Below, piece by piece: positions 1 to 8,672 of a stretch of 64,000 bases of DNA; the first letter of the stretch is position 1, and every line of letters starts with the position of its first letter. The stretch is from Pectobacterium carotovorum (GTDB lineage: Bacteria; Pseudomonadota; Gammaproteobacteria; Enterobacterales; Enterobacteriaceae). The translations under genes and the position numbers were made by a program. The notes beneath the pieces were generated by a model. It saw only the letters and a program-made list of their open reading frames with translations, had not been told where the DNA came from and did no database searches. The DNA lies in NCBI RefSeq assembly GCF_033898505.1, contig NZ_JAXAFK010000004.1, forward strand, positions 228,648 to 292,647, written 5' to 3'.

Positions 1-97
1 GCTCCGCCTGCAACGGGCGTATCCACATACTGAATTCTGTGGCAGGTAACTCATCCTGCAAACGGGCAAGACACTGCTGCCAAAGCGAAAGCGACAC
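1..97 (-). CDS. dnaA: Chromosomal replication initiator DnaA, N-terminal 32 codons (cut by window edge)
   Basis: Read on the minus strand from a GTG at 97 to the window edge, the codons give the DnaA domain I start ([18 protein letters not shown], then [15 protein letters not shown]), practically identical to E. coli DnaA. The GTG start is usual for this gene, and a GGAG-type ribosome site lies just upstream on the minus strand. DnaA binds 9-mer boxes and opens oriC. Domain I carries self-interaction and DnaB/DiaA contacts. Only this piece is present; the ATPase and DNA-binding domains lie outside the window. Two DnaA boxes in the upstream region suggest the usual autorepression. Identity is very secure despite the truncation. 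Confidence 0.95.
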   Translation of the reverse strand, partial: MSLSLWQQCLARLQDELPATEFSMWIRPLQAE

Positions 98-180
98 GGC
101 GGACTCCACTCGAACAAGAACGATCAAAAAGAAAAGAATAAGACGTTATTTATGTAACTCATGATTTTTTGGCGCCTGCG

Positions 181-189
181 TTATCCACA
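181..189 (+). promoter_or_regulatory. DnaA box (TTATCCACA), dnaA upstream region
   Basis: Exact 9-mer TTATCCACA, 84 bp upstream of the dnaA GTG. It fits the autoregulatory DnaA box known between the dnaA promoters in Enterobacterales. Confidence 0.8.
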
Positions 190-337
190 CTTGCTTCATT
201 CACAATTCAGACAGCAGACACACCACATAGCGCGGCGATTTACCCCGGCGATCCATCAAAAGGATCGCTGACGGGACCGCGGATCATAACCTAATCCGCC
301 AAAGAGATCTTCCCCTTCTGCACAGTTTCGATCCTTT

Positions 338-346
338 TTATCCACA
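338..346 (+). promoter_or_regulatory. Second DnaA box (TTATCCACA)
   Basis: A second exact TTATCCACA in the same orientation, 157 bp from the first. It lies between the dnaA-proximal part and the rpmH promoter, so DnaA bound here could affect both divergent units. That role is an inference. Confidence 0.7.
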
Positions 347-501
347 GGCTATTCTTATCGCGACTCCCTGCGGCACGCCAAATGGACGGCGGGTACATAT
401 TTTACCCACCCCGGGTGAAACGCATTCAAGCATACCCTCGGAGACACGATCGTTACGGTGATATCGATCATGATCTTGCCGGACAGATCGTTGGAGGATC
501 C

Positions 502-529
502 TTGCGCTTTGCAATAGAGTCCGTATAAT
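502..529 (+). promoter_or_regulatory. Probable rpmH promoter (TTGCGC-16-TATAAT)
   Basis: A TTGCGC -35 element at 502-507 and a perfect TATAAT -10 at 524-529 are separated by 16 bp and followed by a GC-rich discriminator-like stretch. The layout resembles the strong E. coli rpmH promoter. It would drive rpmH-rnpA and possibly yidD-yidC, with a leader of about 230 nt. Confidence 0.7.
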
Positions 530-757
530 TCCCTGCCCGCGCGTCTACGCCTTTCTGTGCTCTGACAGGCAGAAATTCCAAAAATAATCGGAATGGCTGG
601 CGTGTGAAGTGTGATGTTAATTGACTCAGGACTGTACAATTATTACAATCCTGCCTCTTTCCGTTATATAGACTGTGATATGCGATTGAGGCGTCGGTCA
701 TTTTCACGCCGAACAGCCAAACGCGTTTACTGTGAAGTTATAATTATCCAAGTTTAG

Positions 758-910
<153 letters not shown>

Positions 911-928
911 TAAAAGCTAACCCACCGA

Positions 929-1288
929 GTGGTTAAGCTCGCATTTCCCAGGGAGTTACGTTTGTTAACTCCCAGTCATTTCACTTTCGTCTTCCAGCAA
1001 CCACAACGGGCTGGCACGCCGCAAATCACCATTCTCGGCCGCCTGAACTCGCTGGGGCATCCCCGCATCGGTCTTACCGTCGCCAAAAAGCATGTAAAAC
1101 GTGCTCATGAACGCAATCGGATTAAACGCCTGACGCGCGAAAGCTTTCGCCTGCATCAACATTCATTGCCTGCAATGGACTTTGTAGTGCTCGTGAAAAA
1201 AGGGGTGTCTGAACTGGATAACCGCACCTTGACGGAAGCATTGGAAAAACTATGGCGTCGGCACCGTCGTTTGGCTCCCGACTCCTGA
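929..1288 (+). CDS. rnpA: Ribonuclease P protein component
   Basis: 119-residue basic protein (usual size) that pairs with the M1 RNA to mature the 5' ends of tRNAs. The RNR signature (RNRIKR, residues 62-67) that contacts the RNA is intact, as is the [13 protein letters not shown] region of the substrate-leader cleft. Translation starts at a GTG, as in E. coli, giving [13 protein letters not shown]; an internal start would remove the conserved N-terminus. The 3' end overlaps yidD by 37 nt in another frame, an arrangement typical of enterobacteria that suggests coupled translation. Confidence 0.97.
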   Translation: MVKLAFPRELRLLTPSHFTFVFQQPQRAGTPQITILGRLNSLGHPRIGLTVAKKHVKRAHERNRIKRLTRESFRLHQHSLPAMDFVVLVKKGVSELDNRTLTEALEKLWRRHRRLAPDS

Positions 1289-1509
1289 TCGGGTTGATAC
1301 GCGGTTATCAACTCGTTATCAGCCCGTTACTCGGACCACATTGCCGGTTCCGGCCAACGTGCTCGCAATACGGGATTGAAGCAATACGCAGGTTCGGCAT
1401 GATAAAAGGCTGTTGGTTGACGCTTAAACGCGTATTAAAATGCCATCCTTTGAACCCTGGTGGTGATGATCCCGTACCGCCAAAAACCGACAATAACAGA
1501 GAACATTAA
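1252..1509 (+). CDS. yidD: Membrane protein insertion efficiency factor YidD
   Basis: 85-residue DUF37 protein. It has an N-terminal amphipathic segment (residues 10-28), the cysteine-containing block [19 protein letters not shown], and a [13 protein letters not shown] block near the C-terminus, which together define the family. It is thought to sit on the inner face of the inner membrane and assist YidC-dependent insertion. The start lies inside the rnpA reading frame and the stop is 2 nt before the yidC start, so the order rnpA-yidD-yidC is tightly packed and probably co-translated. Confidence 0.93.
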   Translation: MASAPSFGSRLLIGLIRGYQLVISPLLGPHCRFRPTCSQYGIEAIRRFGMIKGCWLTLKRVLKCHPLNPGGDDPVPPKTDNNREH

Positions 1510-1511
1510 CG

Positions 1512-3146
1512 ATGGATTCGCAACGCAATCTTCTTCTCATCGCTCTGCTATTCGTAACCTTTATGCTTTGGCAGGCTTGGGAAACGGATAAAAATCCGCC
1601 AACCACCACGCAAGCCATACAGCAGGCGACGAACGCAGTGACCGGTGATGCTAACAACCAGGGCGTACCAGCCAGCGGTCAAGGCAAGCTGATCACGGTG
1701 AAAACCGACGTACTGTCGCTGACAATCAATACGCGTGGCGGCGATGTCGAGCAAGCGCACCTGCTGGCTTACCCAGATACACTGGGTTCAGATAAACCTT
1801 TCCATCTGCTGGAAACCACATCAGAGTTTGTCTATCAGGCTCAGAGCGGTTTGACTGGCAAAAACGGCCCGGACAACCCGGCTAACGGCCCACGTCCGCT
1901 GTTTACCACCACGCAAGATAGTTTCGAACTGGCCGAGGGTCAGAAAGAACTGCGTATCCCGATGACCTACACCGCGGCTGACGGCGTGGTTTACACCAAA
2001 ACGTTCGTTCTGAAACGTGGCGACTATGCACTGAACGTTGACTATAGCGTCAACAACACCAGCGCACAGCCTCTGGAACTTACGTTGTTCGGTCAGTTAA
2101 AGCAGTCTATCGAGTTACCTAAGCACCGCGATACCGGCAGCAGCAACTTTGCACTGCACACTTATCGTGGCGCAGCGTTCTCTTCCAGCGAAGACAAGTA
2201 CAAAAAGTACAGCTTCAGCGACATGGACGAAAACCTGAACATCACGACCAACAGTGGTTGGGTAGCGATGCTGCAACAGTACTTCGCAACCGCGTGGATT
2301 CCAACGACGGCAGGCGCGAATACGTTCTATACCAGTAAACTGGGCAACGGTCAGGCTGCGATTGGCTTCAAGGCTGCTCCCGTTGTGGTTGCCGCTGGCA
2401 GTCAGCAGAATCTGAACGCGACGCTGTGGGTCGGCCCGGAAATTCAGGACAAGATGGCTGCTGTTGCACCGCATCTGGACCTGACCGTAGATTACGGCTG
2501 GCTGTGGTTTATTTCTCAGCCGCTGTTTAAGCTGCTGAAATTCCTGCATGGCTTTATCGGCAACTGGGGCTTCTCCATTATTGCCATTACCTTTATCGTG
2601 CGCGGCGTGATGTATCCGCTGACGAAAGCGCAATACACCTCGATGGCGAAAATGCGCTTACTGCAACCTAAATTGCAGGCGATGCGTGAGCGTATTGGTG
2701 ATGACAAACAGCGCATGAGTCAGGAAATGATGGCGCTGTACAAATCAGAGAAAGTGAACCCGCTGGGCGGTTGTTTCCCACTGCTGATTCAGATGCCAAT
2801 CTTCCTGGCACTGTATTACATGCTGATGGGCTCCGTTGAACTGCGTCACGCGCCGTTCGCCCTGTGGATTCATGACCTGTCCGCACAAGACCCGTACTAC
2901 ATTCTGCCGATCCTGATGGGCGTGACGATGTTCTTCATCCAGAAGATGTCGCCAACCACCGTGACCGATCCAATGCAGCAGAAGATCATGACCTACATGC
3001 CGGTCATCTTTACGGTCTTCTTCCTGTGGTTCCCGTCAGGTCTGGTTATGTACTACATCGTGAGTAACCTGGTTACCATTCTCCAGCAGCAGTTGATCTA
3101 CCGTGGTCTGGAAAAACGTGGCCTGCATAGCCGCGAGAAAAAATAA
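1512..3146 (+). CDS. yidC: Membrane protein insertase YidC
   Basis: 544 residues, close to the E. coli length. It has an N-terminal signal-anchor helix (about residues 6-22, [17 protein letters not shown]), a large periplasmic P1 domain (about 25-340) with low-complexity N and G stretches, then the conserved five-helix insertase core (about 345-535) containing [15 protein letters not shown] and [16 protein letters not shown]. It ends in a short basic tail. It inserts and folds inner-membrane proteins alone or with SecYEG. Last gene of the rpmH cluster, followed by a strong terminator. Confidence 0.97.
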   Translation: MDSQRNLLLIALLFVTFMLWQAWETDKNPPTTTQAIQQATNAVTGDANNQGVPASGQGKLITVKTDVLSLTINTRGGDVEQAHLLAYPDTLGSDKPFHLLETTSEFVYQAQSGLTGKNGPDNPANGPRPLFTTTQDSFELAEGQKELRIPMTYTAADGVVYTKTFVLKRGDYALNVDYSVNNTSAQPLELTLFGQLKQSIELPKHRDTGSSNFALHTYRGAAFSSSEDKYKKYSFSDMDENLNITTNSGWVAMLQQYFATAWIPTTAGANTFYTSKLGNGQAAIGFKAAPVVVAAGSQQNLNATLWVGPEIQDKMAAVAPHLDLTVDYGWLWFISQPLFKLLKFLHGFIGNWGFSIIAITFIVRGVMYPLTKAQYTSMAKMRLLQPKLQAMRERIGDDKQRMSQEMMALYKSEKVNPLGGCFPLLIQMPIFLALYYMLMGSVELRHAPFALWIHDLSAQDPYYILPILMGVTMFFIQKMSPTTVTDPMQQKIMTYMPVIFTVFFLWFPSGLVMYYIVSNLVTILQQQLIYRGLEKRGLHSREKK

Positions 3147-3175
3147 TCCGGTTGATGGCTAACCAATAGAAAGCG

Positions 3176-3205
3176 TAAGGCGGTCATTGACCGCCTTATT
3201 TTTTT
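3176..3205 (+). terminator. Rho-independent terminator after yidC
   Basis: A 10-bp perfect stem (TAAGGCGGTC / GACCGCCTTA) with a three-base loop, directly followed by seven T residues. It separates the rpmH-yidC transcript from mnmE. Confidence 0.9.
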
Positions 3206-3275
3206 AATAGCTGTCTTATCACCCAGCGATACGTAAAATGGCCTGCCAGACAGGCATTAATGCAGAGAGAATATC

Positions 3276-4640
3276 ATGAGTAATACCGACACCATCGTCG
3301 CCCAAGCCACGCCACCGGGACGCGGAGGCGTGGGTATTTTGCGCATTTCAGGACAGGCGGCCACCGAAGTGGCGCATGCCGTTCTGGGTAAGCTTCCCAA
3401 ACCACGTCACGCCGATTATCTGCCGTTCCGTGATACCAACGGCACCATGCTCGATCAGGGCATCGCCCTCTGGTTTCCCGGCCCAAACTCCTTTACCGGC
3501 GAAGATGTGCTGGAGCTTCAGGGGCACGGCGGTCCGGTTATTCTTGATTTGCTCCTGCAACGCATTTTGACGCTACCCAACGTGCGCATTGCACGCCCCG
3601 GCGAATTCTCGGAACGCGCCTTCCTGAACGACAAACTCGATCTCGCTCAGGCGGAAGCTATTGCCGATCTGATTGATGCCAGTTCGGAACAGGCCGCTCG
3701 CTCAGCGCTGAACTCTCTGCAAGGCGTATTCTCCACCCGGATAAATCAGTTAGTGGAAGCACTTACTCACCTGAGAATCTACGTCGAGGCTGCCATCGAC
3801 TTCCCGGATGAAGAGATCGATTTTCTCTCCGATGGTAAAATTGAAGCACAGCTCAATGGCGTAATGGCCGATCTGGATGCCGTCAGAGCCGAAGCCCATC
3901 AGGGTAGCCTGCTGCGTGAAGGAATGAAGGTCGTGATCGCAGGTCGTCCTAATGCGGGTAAATCTAGCCTACTCAATGCATTAGCAGGTCGTGAAGCCGC
4001 GATTGTGACAGATATCGCAGGAACCACGCGTGACGTACTACGCGAGCACATCCACATCGACGGCATGCCGCTACATATCATCGACACCGCCGGGCTACGC
4101 GATGCCAGCGACGAAGTCGAACGCATTGGTATTGAGCGCGCCTGGCAGGAAATCGAGCAGGCCGATCGCGTACTATTCATGGTAGACGGCACCACCACGC
4201 AGGCGACTGAGCCTGAGCAGATCTGGCCAGAATTTATGGCGCGCCTGCCAAAAACACTGCCGATTACGGTAGTGCGTAACAAAGCTGACATCACTGGCGA
4301 AACGCTCGGCCTCGAGGATGTGAACACTCACTCACTTATCCGTCTTTCCGCCCGCACGGGTGAAGGCGTGGATACGCTGCGCGACCATCTTAAGCAAACG
4401 ATGGGTTTCACCAGCAACACGGAAGGCGGTTTCCTGGCACGACGTCGCCACCTGCAAGCGCTAGAACTGGCAGCCCAGCACCTGACTCAGGGCAAAGAAC
4501 AGCTGGTCAGCGCCTACGCGGGCGAACTGCTGGCAGAAGAACTGCGGCTGGCACAGCAGGCCCTGAGTGAAATCACTGGCGAATTCACCTCTGACGACCT
4601 GCTAGGCCGTATCTTTTCGAGCTTCTGTATTGGGAAATAA
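3276..4640 (+). CDS. mnmE: tRNA uridine-5-carboxymethylaminomethyl(34) synthesis GTPase MnmE
   Basis: 454 residues. N-terminal formyl-THF-binding dimer domain (1-120), helical domain, then an inserted Ras-like G domain with G1 GRPNAGKS (223-230), switch region DIAGTTRD, G3 DTAG (270-273) and an NKAD motif. It finishes with the diagnostic C-terminal CIGK (451-454), whose cysteine is needed for the reaction. With MnmG (45007-46896) it makes the cmnm5/mnm5 modification of the wobble uridine of tRNAs reading two-codon boxes. Single-gene unit between two terminators. In E. coli the tna operon follows; here it does not. Confidence 0.97.
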   Translation: MSNTDTIVAQATPPGRGGVGILRISGQAATEVAHAVLGKLPKPRHADYLPFRDTNGTMLDQGIALWFPGPNSFTGEDVLELQGHGGPVILDLLLQRILTLPNVRIARPGEFSERAFLNDKLDLAQAEAIADLIDASSEQAARSALNSLQGVFSTRINQLVEALTHLRIYVEAAIDFPDEEIDFLSDGKIEAQLNGVMADLDAVRAEAHQGSLLREGMKVVIAGRPNAGKSSLLNALAGREAAIVTDIAGTTRDVLREHIHIDGMPLHIIDTAGLRDASDEVERIGIERAWQEIEQADRVLFMVDGTTTQATEPEQIWPEFMARLPKTLPITVVRNKADITGETLGLEDVNTHSLIRLSARTGEGVDTLRDHLKQTMGFTSNTEGGFLARRRHLQALELAAQHLTQGKEQLVSAYAGELLAEELRLAQQALSEITGEFTSDDLLGRIFSSFCIGK

Positions 4641-5278
4641 CGATTAATTTATTCTAATCGACCCGTGCTACGCCACTGGCTGCTACGCTAAGCAGTCAGT
4701 GGCTCTTTACACCACTAGCCGTCGACATCAATTCACTGCGCAACAGCCCGAAAATCTGCTCACCTTATAGCCCTGAGTCCGACGTCATTAAATAAATTAT
4801 CATTTTTTTAACAAAAAATTTGATAAAAAATAAAATGTGTTGTATTAATCAATAATACAAAAAAGCATTACTCATAATAAGAATATCCTCTATCCCCTTG
4901 CCGTTTCCGATGATTGAATTGACTATCAATAGCCTGGTGGCATTCATGACACCATCTGTCATCAACATAATGATTAATATAAAAAACGCTAGAATAACCG
5001 AAAGACATAGCAATCATTAACTGGCTATCCTTTTATATTGGATGATTAGCCTGACTCTCACGATCACATGATTGATTTTAAATAAAATAAAAATGGCGCG
5101 AGTTAAAAACGCCCGTGAAATATTCCTTTTCACTGGCATGGTTTTACATTGAAATTTAACAACAATATTGTCATTGGATAAATTTTATTTTCATTACAAC
5201 ACCTGGTATTTAGACGTTATCTATAGCCGTAGCATTTTATTTTTTTGTTGATGTTATATTTTAACTATGAGGTGGATA
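4641..5278. other. AT-rich intergenic stretch downstream of mnmE
   Basis: About 640 bp with no convincing gene. The first part holds the hairpin at 4672-4703. From about 4790 onwards the sequence becomes strongly AT-rich, matching the base composition of the acyltransferase gene that follows. E. coli carries tnaCAB at this place; no tnaA or tnaC-like sequence is visible. The only open frame of note (4910-5020, 36 codons) has no ribosome site. The promoter for the acyltransferase should lie here, but no clear -35/-10 pair was identified. Confidence 0.6.
4672..4709 (+). terminator. Probable terminator after mnmE
   Basis: 12-bp inverted repeat GCCACTGGCTGC / GCAGTCAGTGGC (one G-T pair) with an 8-nt loop, followed by a weak T-containing tail (TCTTTA). 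It lies 32 bp past the mnmE stop. Confidence 0.6.
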
Positions 5279-6490
5279 ATGAATAGTAACACGACCAATA
5301 ACGCTGGGGGACTATATTCTCACAGCGCAACGCAAGATGTCCCAATAGTAGCAAAAACCGTTTCCCCCAACCTGCCATCGCTGAACGGGATACGCATGAT
5401 TCTGGCTCTCTTCGTCTATCTTTTTCATACGTCGTTAGACAACATGCTCAGCCCATTTTCTGATCCAGCAATCAATACTGCCTATGCATTCTTCCTTAGC
5501 AAATCAGGCTGGGTCAGCGTCTCTTTCTTTTTTATACTAAGCGGATTTGTCATGAATTGGTCATCAAAACCAGTTGGCAACACGCTTACTTTCTATAAGA
5601 AGAAATTTGCCAGAATATATCCGGTTAATATTATCGTCATGTTACTACTTGTTGCGACAGGATTGATTAATATCAGCAGGGTTGATATTTGGTTACCTAA
5701 TGCCTTGCTGATACAAACCTGGCTGCCTGATGGGGAAAATTACATCGGGGGAAATATACCCAGTTGGTTTCTATGCACGATAGTTTTTTTCTACCTATTA
5801 TTTCCCTTTTTACAGAGAGTTATTAGAGCAATCCCTACCGCTCATTTGTGGACATCCATAGGGTTTTTATACCTGATTATGATTGTCACACAAATTATTA
5901 TCGCCCTATATACATCCGCAACGCCCTATATTGAAGGGTGGTCATTATTGATTAGTGAAAGTCGCTGGTGGCTCTCTTATACCTTCCCTCTTACCCGCCT
6001 GCCTGAGCTTATTATTGGTATGTTACTATCACGCGTTATTCAGGAAGGTAAATGGGTCCCCATATCAATTACAGCCAGCCTAATATTAACCGCTGTAACA
6101 TATTTTATTGATCTCTTTATACCGCTTCAATTCAGTTTCAATCTGGTTACACTCATCCCTTTACTACTCGTAATTGGTTCACTAACCGTTAGTGACATCA
6201 ATCAACGTCGCTCTTTTTTACATACCAAACCCATGCAATGGCTAGGTAATCTCTCTTTTGGGTTCTATATGATTCACTTCTTAGTGCTAAAACTCATTAT
6301 GGTATGGGCTGACGGTGCTAAATATGATGTCCCTGAGGCGATTTTATTGGTTGTTGCCGGAATGGTGCTGAGCCTTTTAGGTGCCTGGCTGTTGTATAAA
6401 TTCGTTGAGCTGCCAGCCAGTAAATGGATTACCTCAAAAACATGGCTCAACTTTCGTCGTGACCCACAAAAAACCGGCGCGACATCCTGA
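5279..6490 (+). CDS. Acyltransferase family 3 (OafA/YrhL-like) membrane protein
   Basis: 403 residues from the ATG at 5279, chosen over the in-frame ATG at 5267 because GAGGTGG lies just upstream of it. About ten hydrophobic segments. Family marks are LPSLNGIRMILALFVYLFHTS, with the conserved arginine and the catalytic-type histidine, FFILSGFVMNW in the second part, and a C-terminal VELPASKW. Such proteins acetylate or otherwise acylate sugars of O-antigen, exopolysaccharide or peptidoglycan at the inner membrane. Substrate unknown. The gene is clearly more AT-rich than its neighbours, stands alone and is absent from the E. coli equivalent position, so recent acquisition is likely. Confidence 0.85.
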   Translation: MNSNTTNNAGGLYSHSATQDVPIVAKTVSPNLPSLNGIRMILALFVYLFHTSLDNMLSPFSDPAINTAYAFFLSKSGWVSVSFFFILSGFVMNWSSKPVGNTLTFYKKKFARIYPVNIIVMLLLVATGLINISRVDIWLPNALLIQTWLPDGENYIGGNIPSWFLCTIVFFYLLFPFLQRVIRAIPTAHLWTSIGFLYLIMIVTQIIIALYTSATPYIEGWSLLISESRWWLSYTFPLTRLPELIIGMLLSRVIQEGKWVPISITASLILTAVTYFIDLFIPLQFSFNLVTLIPLLLVIGSLTVSDINQRRSFLHTKPMQWLGNLSFGFYMIHFLVLKLIMVWADGAKYDVPEAILLVVAGMVLSLLGAWLLYKFVELPASKWITSKTWLNFRRDPQKTGATS

Positions 6491-6498
6491 TAAACAAC

Positions 6499-6528
6499 GG
6501 AGCATCGCCGCTTAAGCGGCGATGCTCC
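6499..6528. terminator. Perfect 30-bp palindrome between convergent genes
   Basis: Two perfect 13-bp arms (GGAGCATCGCCGC and its complement) around TTAA. It sits between the stops of the acyltransferase (plus) and qorB (minus). Neither side has a good T-run, so it may act as a bidirectional terminator or as an RNA 3'-end stabiliser. Confidence 0.55.
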
Positions 6529-6617
6529 AGTAAAAAAGGGAATAACCGTTAATGTGAACACTCACTTACATAGCGTGCACGTTCAGGCATTTTTCCCTCG
6601 GTGCTTCATTTGCTTTC

Positions 6618-7469
6618 TTACTTCAGCGTTGCTTTCACTACGGCTGACAGCGGCGTCGTTGGGCGACCAATCAGGCGGCTCAGCTGTTTACCGCCATCAA
6701 ACAGACCGCCTTTGGATGCACCGGTGTCTGAATCCGCAATAATCTGCGCGAAAACATCAGGTAGTCCGGCTGAAACCAGTGCAGCGGTGAACTCCGCTTC
6801 GGACAGGTTTTGATAACCGATATTTTTGCCAGACTGTTTGCTAATTTCAGCAGCCAGTTCCGCCAACGTATAAGGCTCGTCACCAGCCAGTTCGTAAACC
6901 TTGCCAGCCTGTCCTTCCTGCGTCAGAACTGCGACAGCCGCGGCCGCGAAGTCTTCGCGCGTTGCAGAGGCAATTTTCCCCTCGCCTGCGCTACCGATAA
7001 ATACACCGTGTTCCAGCGCCGCAGGGATGCTGGCCGCGTAGTTTTCGGTATACCAGCCATTGCGCAGCAGGACATGCGGTAAACCAGAGTCCTTCAGCAA
7101 GGCCTCCGTTTGACGGTGTTCTTCCGCCAGCGCCAGAGGGGACTTATCCGCGTGCAGCAGGCTGGTGTACGCAACCAGTTTCACGCCAGCTTTCACTGCG
7201 GCTTCAATGACGTTGCGGTGTTGCGCAGCACGCTGACCCACTTCGCTTGAAGAGATCAGCAGCACCTTATCCACACCTTGCAGCGCGGAAGCCAGTGCTT
7301 CTGGCTGATTGTAATCCGCTGCTTTCACCTGCACGCCTTTTGCCGACAGATCGGCAACTTTATTAACATCACGCACCAGCGCCACGATGTCGCTCGCCGG
7401 AACCTTCTCTAACAGTTGTGCGATAACCAAGCGGCCCAGTTGGCCTGATGCACCAGTAACAGCAATCAT
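6618..7469 (-). CDS. qorB: NAD(P)H:quinone oxidoreductase QorB (YtfG) family
   Basis: 283 residues, an atypical short-chain dehydrogenase of the NmrA-like group. The N-terminal dinucleotide-binding glycine motif is GASGQLG (6-12). The blocks LLISSSEVGQR, YTSLLHAD, LLRNGWYTENY and GASKGGLFD match E. coli QorB closely over the full length. The enzyme reduces quinones with NADPH in the cytoplasm. It is transcribed divergently from an HxlR-type regulator, the same pairing as ytfG/ytfH in E. coli, so the regulator probably controls it in response to a quinone or electrophile. Confidence 0.9.
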   Translation of the reverse strand: MIAVTGASGQLGRLVIAQLLEKVPASDIVALVRDVNKVADLSAKGVQVKAADYNQPEALASALQGVDKVLLISSSEVGQRAAQHRNVIEAAVKAGVKLVAYTSLLHADKSPLALAEEHRQTEALLKDSGLPHVLLRNGWYTENYAASIPAALEHGVFIGSAGEGKIASATREDFAAAAVAVLTQEGQAGKVYELAGDEPYTLAELAAEISKQSGKNIGYQNLSEAEFTAALVSAGLPDVFAQIIADSDTGASKGGLFDGGKQLSRLIGRPTTPLSAVVKATLK

Positions 7470-7510
7470 CTCAAGCTCCTTTTATTGACTGTCTTTTATT
7501 AACCATCTTT

Positions 7511-7581
7511 TACTTACGGGTAGTGGCTGGCATAATATCGGCAAAGCTAACTTTAAGTAAGTACATACATAAAGGTAAGTA
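7511..7581. promoter_or_regulatory. Candidate HxlR operator cluster (TACTTAC / GTAAGTA repeats)
   Basis: In the 114-bp divergent region there is TACTTAC at 7511-7517 and its complement GTAAGTA at 7557-7563 and 7575-7581, the last two 18 bp apart. Inverted and repeated GTAAGTA words of this kind resemble sites bound by HxlR-family regulators. This is an inference from pattern and position. Confidence 0.5.
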
Positions 7582-7583
7582 TA

Positions 7584-7979
7584 GTGAGTCAATCCCAAAC
7601 GCCCATCGATTTATTGCCGCCCATTCTGCCAACCGGCAATGTCTTCGCTGAGAAATGTCCCTCTCGCCAGATACTTAATCACGTCACCAGCCGTTGGGGC
7701 GTGCTGATTTTGATTGCATTACTTGATGATACGCATCGCTTTAGTCAACTGCGTCGACGGATTGGCGGCGTGAGCGAGCGCATGCTGGCGCAGACCCTGC
7801 AATGGCTGGAAAGTGATGGTTTTGTCCTGCGAACGGCCTATCCGGTTGTCCCACCACACGTTGAGTATAGTCTGACGCCATTAGGCAAAGAGGTTGGCAA
7901 GCGGGTAAAAGAGTTGGCGATATGGGTCGAAGGGAATCTGGACGAGATCATGGCGGCACAGCAGGCCAGCGAACAATAA
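7584..7979 (+). CDS. ytfH: HxlR-family transcriptional regulator (YtfH-like)
   Basis: 131 residues with a winged-helix HxlR domain: an N-terminal CPSRQILNHVTSRWGVLILIALLD helix pair carrying the family cysteine, RFSQLRRRIGGVSERMLAQTLQWLE as recognition region, and PPHVEYSLTPLG as the wing. Close to E. coli YtfH. The start is a GTG preceded by an AAAGGTAAG ribosome site. Divergent from qorB across 114 bp. Members such as QorR/YodB sense quinones or aldehydes through the cysteine, and the neighbouring quinone reductase fits that role. Confidence 0.88.
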   Translation: MSQSQTPIDLLPPILPTGNVFAEKCPSRQILNHVTSRWGVLILIALLDDTHRFSQLRRRIGGVSERMLAQTLQWLESDGFVLRTAYPVVPPHVEYSLTPLGKEVGKRVKELAIWVEGNLDEIMAAQQASEQ

Positions 7980-8044
7980 TCCATCAAACCAGACATCATC
8001 AGATCATCAATCAAACCCTGCGCCTCCAGAATAGAGGTTCTTGT

Positions 8045-8596
8045 TCAGGAGGGCGCGCGATCGGGCAGTAGGCGGGAAATGTCAGTGAAAATAGCTTTCC
8101 AGGTTTCGTCATCGACCGCCATAAAGCCAAAATAGCGCAGCAGGAATGCCCCTTCGGATGCCAGAAACGCCAGCCGAGCATCTCGCCCTTCCTGGGAATT
8201 CAGGTCAAGCCCGGCCAACTGGCGGTCATACCACGCCTGTGATTTAGCAAGATGCTCGGGCATGTTCAGCAATGAAGCCATCATACCCGCCGCGCGATCG
8301 CCTTCTGCGGCATCCGTTCGATACGTGACGTCAACATGCGCACGTACTCTGGCCTCCTGACTATCATCCGCACCGATGCACGCGGCTGTCATCTCATCAA
8401 ACTCATCTTCCCAGCGCTGATACATGGCACTAATCAACTCGTCTTTCGTCCCGAAGCACGACTGAATACCGCCTTTTGTCACGCCCGCGGCTTTGGCGAC
8501 CGCATCAATCGTCAACGAGGCAATGCCCTGTGTGTGAACGATCTGTTCCGCCGCATCCAACACGCCTGCACGATTAATGCTCTTATTACGCCCCAT
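8045..8596 (-). CDS. TetR/AcrR-family transcriptional regulator
   Basis: 183 residues. N-terminal TetR helix-turn-helix (about 8-55: VLDAAEQIVHTQGIASLTIDAVAKAAGVTKGGI) followed by a helical ligand-binding domain without obvious sub-family marks. The gene is divergent from an MFS drug-efflux gene, the usual layout of a local repressor and its pump (compare SmvR/SmvA). A palindrome in the shared 76-bp intergenic region (8612-8627) is the likely operator. Effector unknown. Confidence 0.88.
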   Translation of the reverse strand: MGRNKSINRAGVLDAAEQIVHTQGIASLTIDAVAKAAGVTKGGIQSCFGTKDELISAMYQRWEDEFDEMTAACIGADDSQEARVRAHVDVTYRTDAAEGDRAAGMMASLLNMPEHLAKSQAWYDRQLAGLDLNSQEGRDARLAFLASEGAFLLRYFGFMAVDDETWKAIFTDISRLLPDRAPS

Positions 8597-8611
8597 ACCT
8601 TCCCCGATTTA

Positions 8612-8627
8612 AAATACGTTTGTATTT
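8612..8627. promoter_or_regulatory. Probable TetR operator (AAATAC-GTTT-GTATTT)
   Basis: Perfect 6-bp inverted repeat with a 4-bp spacer, extended by A/T on both sides, in the short gap between the divergent TetR and MFS genes. Position and symmetry suit a TetR-family site acting on both genes. Confidence 0.6.
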
Positions 8628-8672
8628 AAAAAGCAATTCTATATCATCAGAACGCTATCCAACAGATGAAAA

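Noticed and set aside
355..707. Two overlapping minus-strand frames (94 and 79 codons) between dnaA and rpmH
   Set aside because: They lie over the GATC-rich promoter region, have no family likeness and conflict with the rpmH promoter.
4910..5020. A 36-codon hydrophobic open frame (MIELTINSLVAFMTPSVINI...) where E. coli has the tnaC leader peptide
   Set aside because: No ribosome site, no TnaC-like tryptophan motif, no tnaA downstream, and random AT-rich DNA gives such frames easily.
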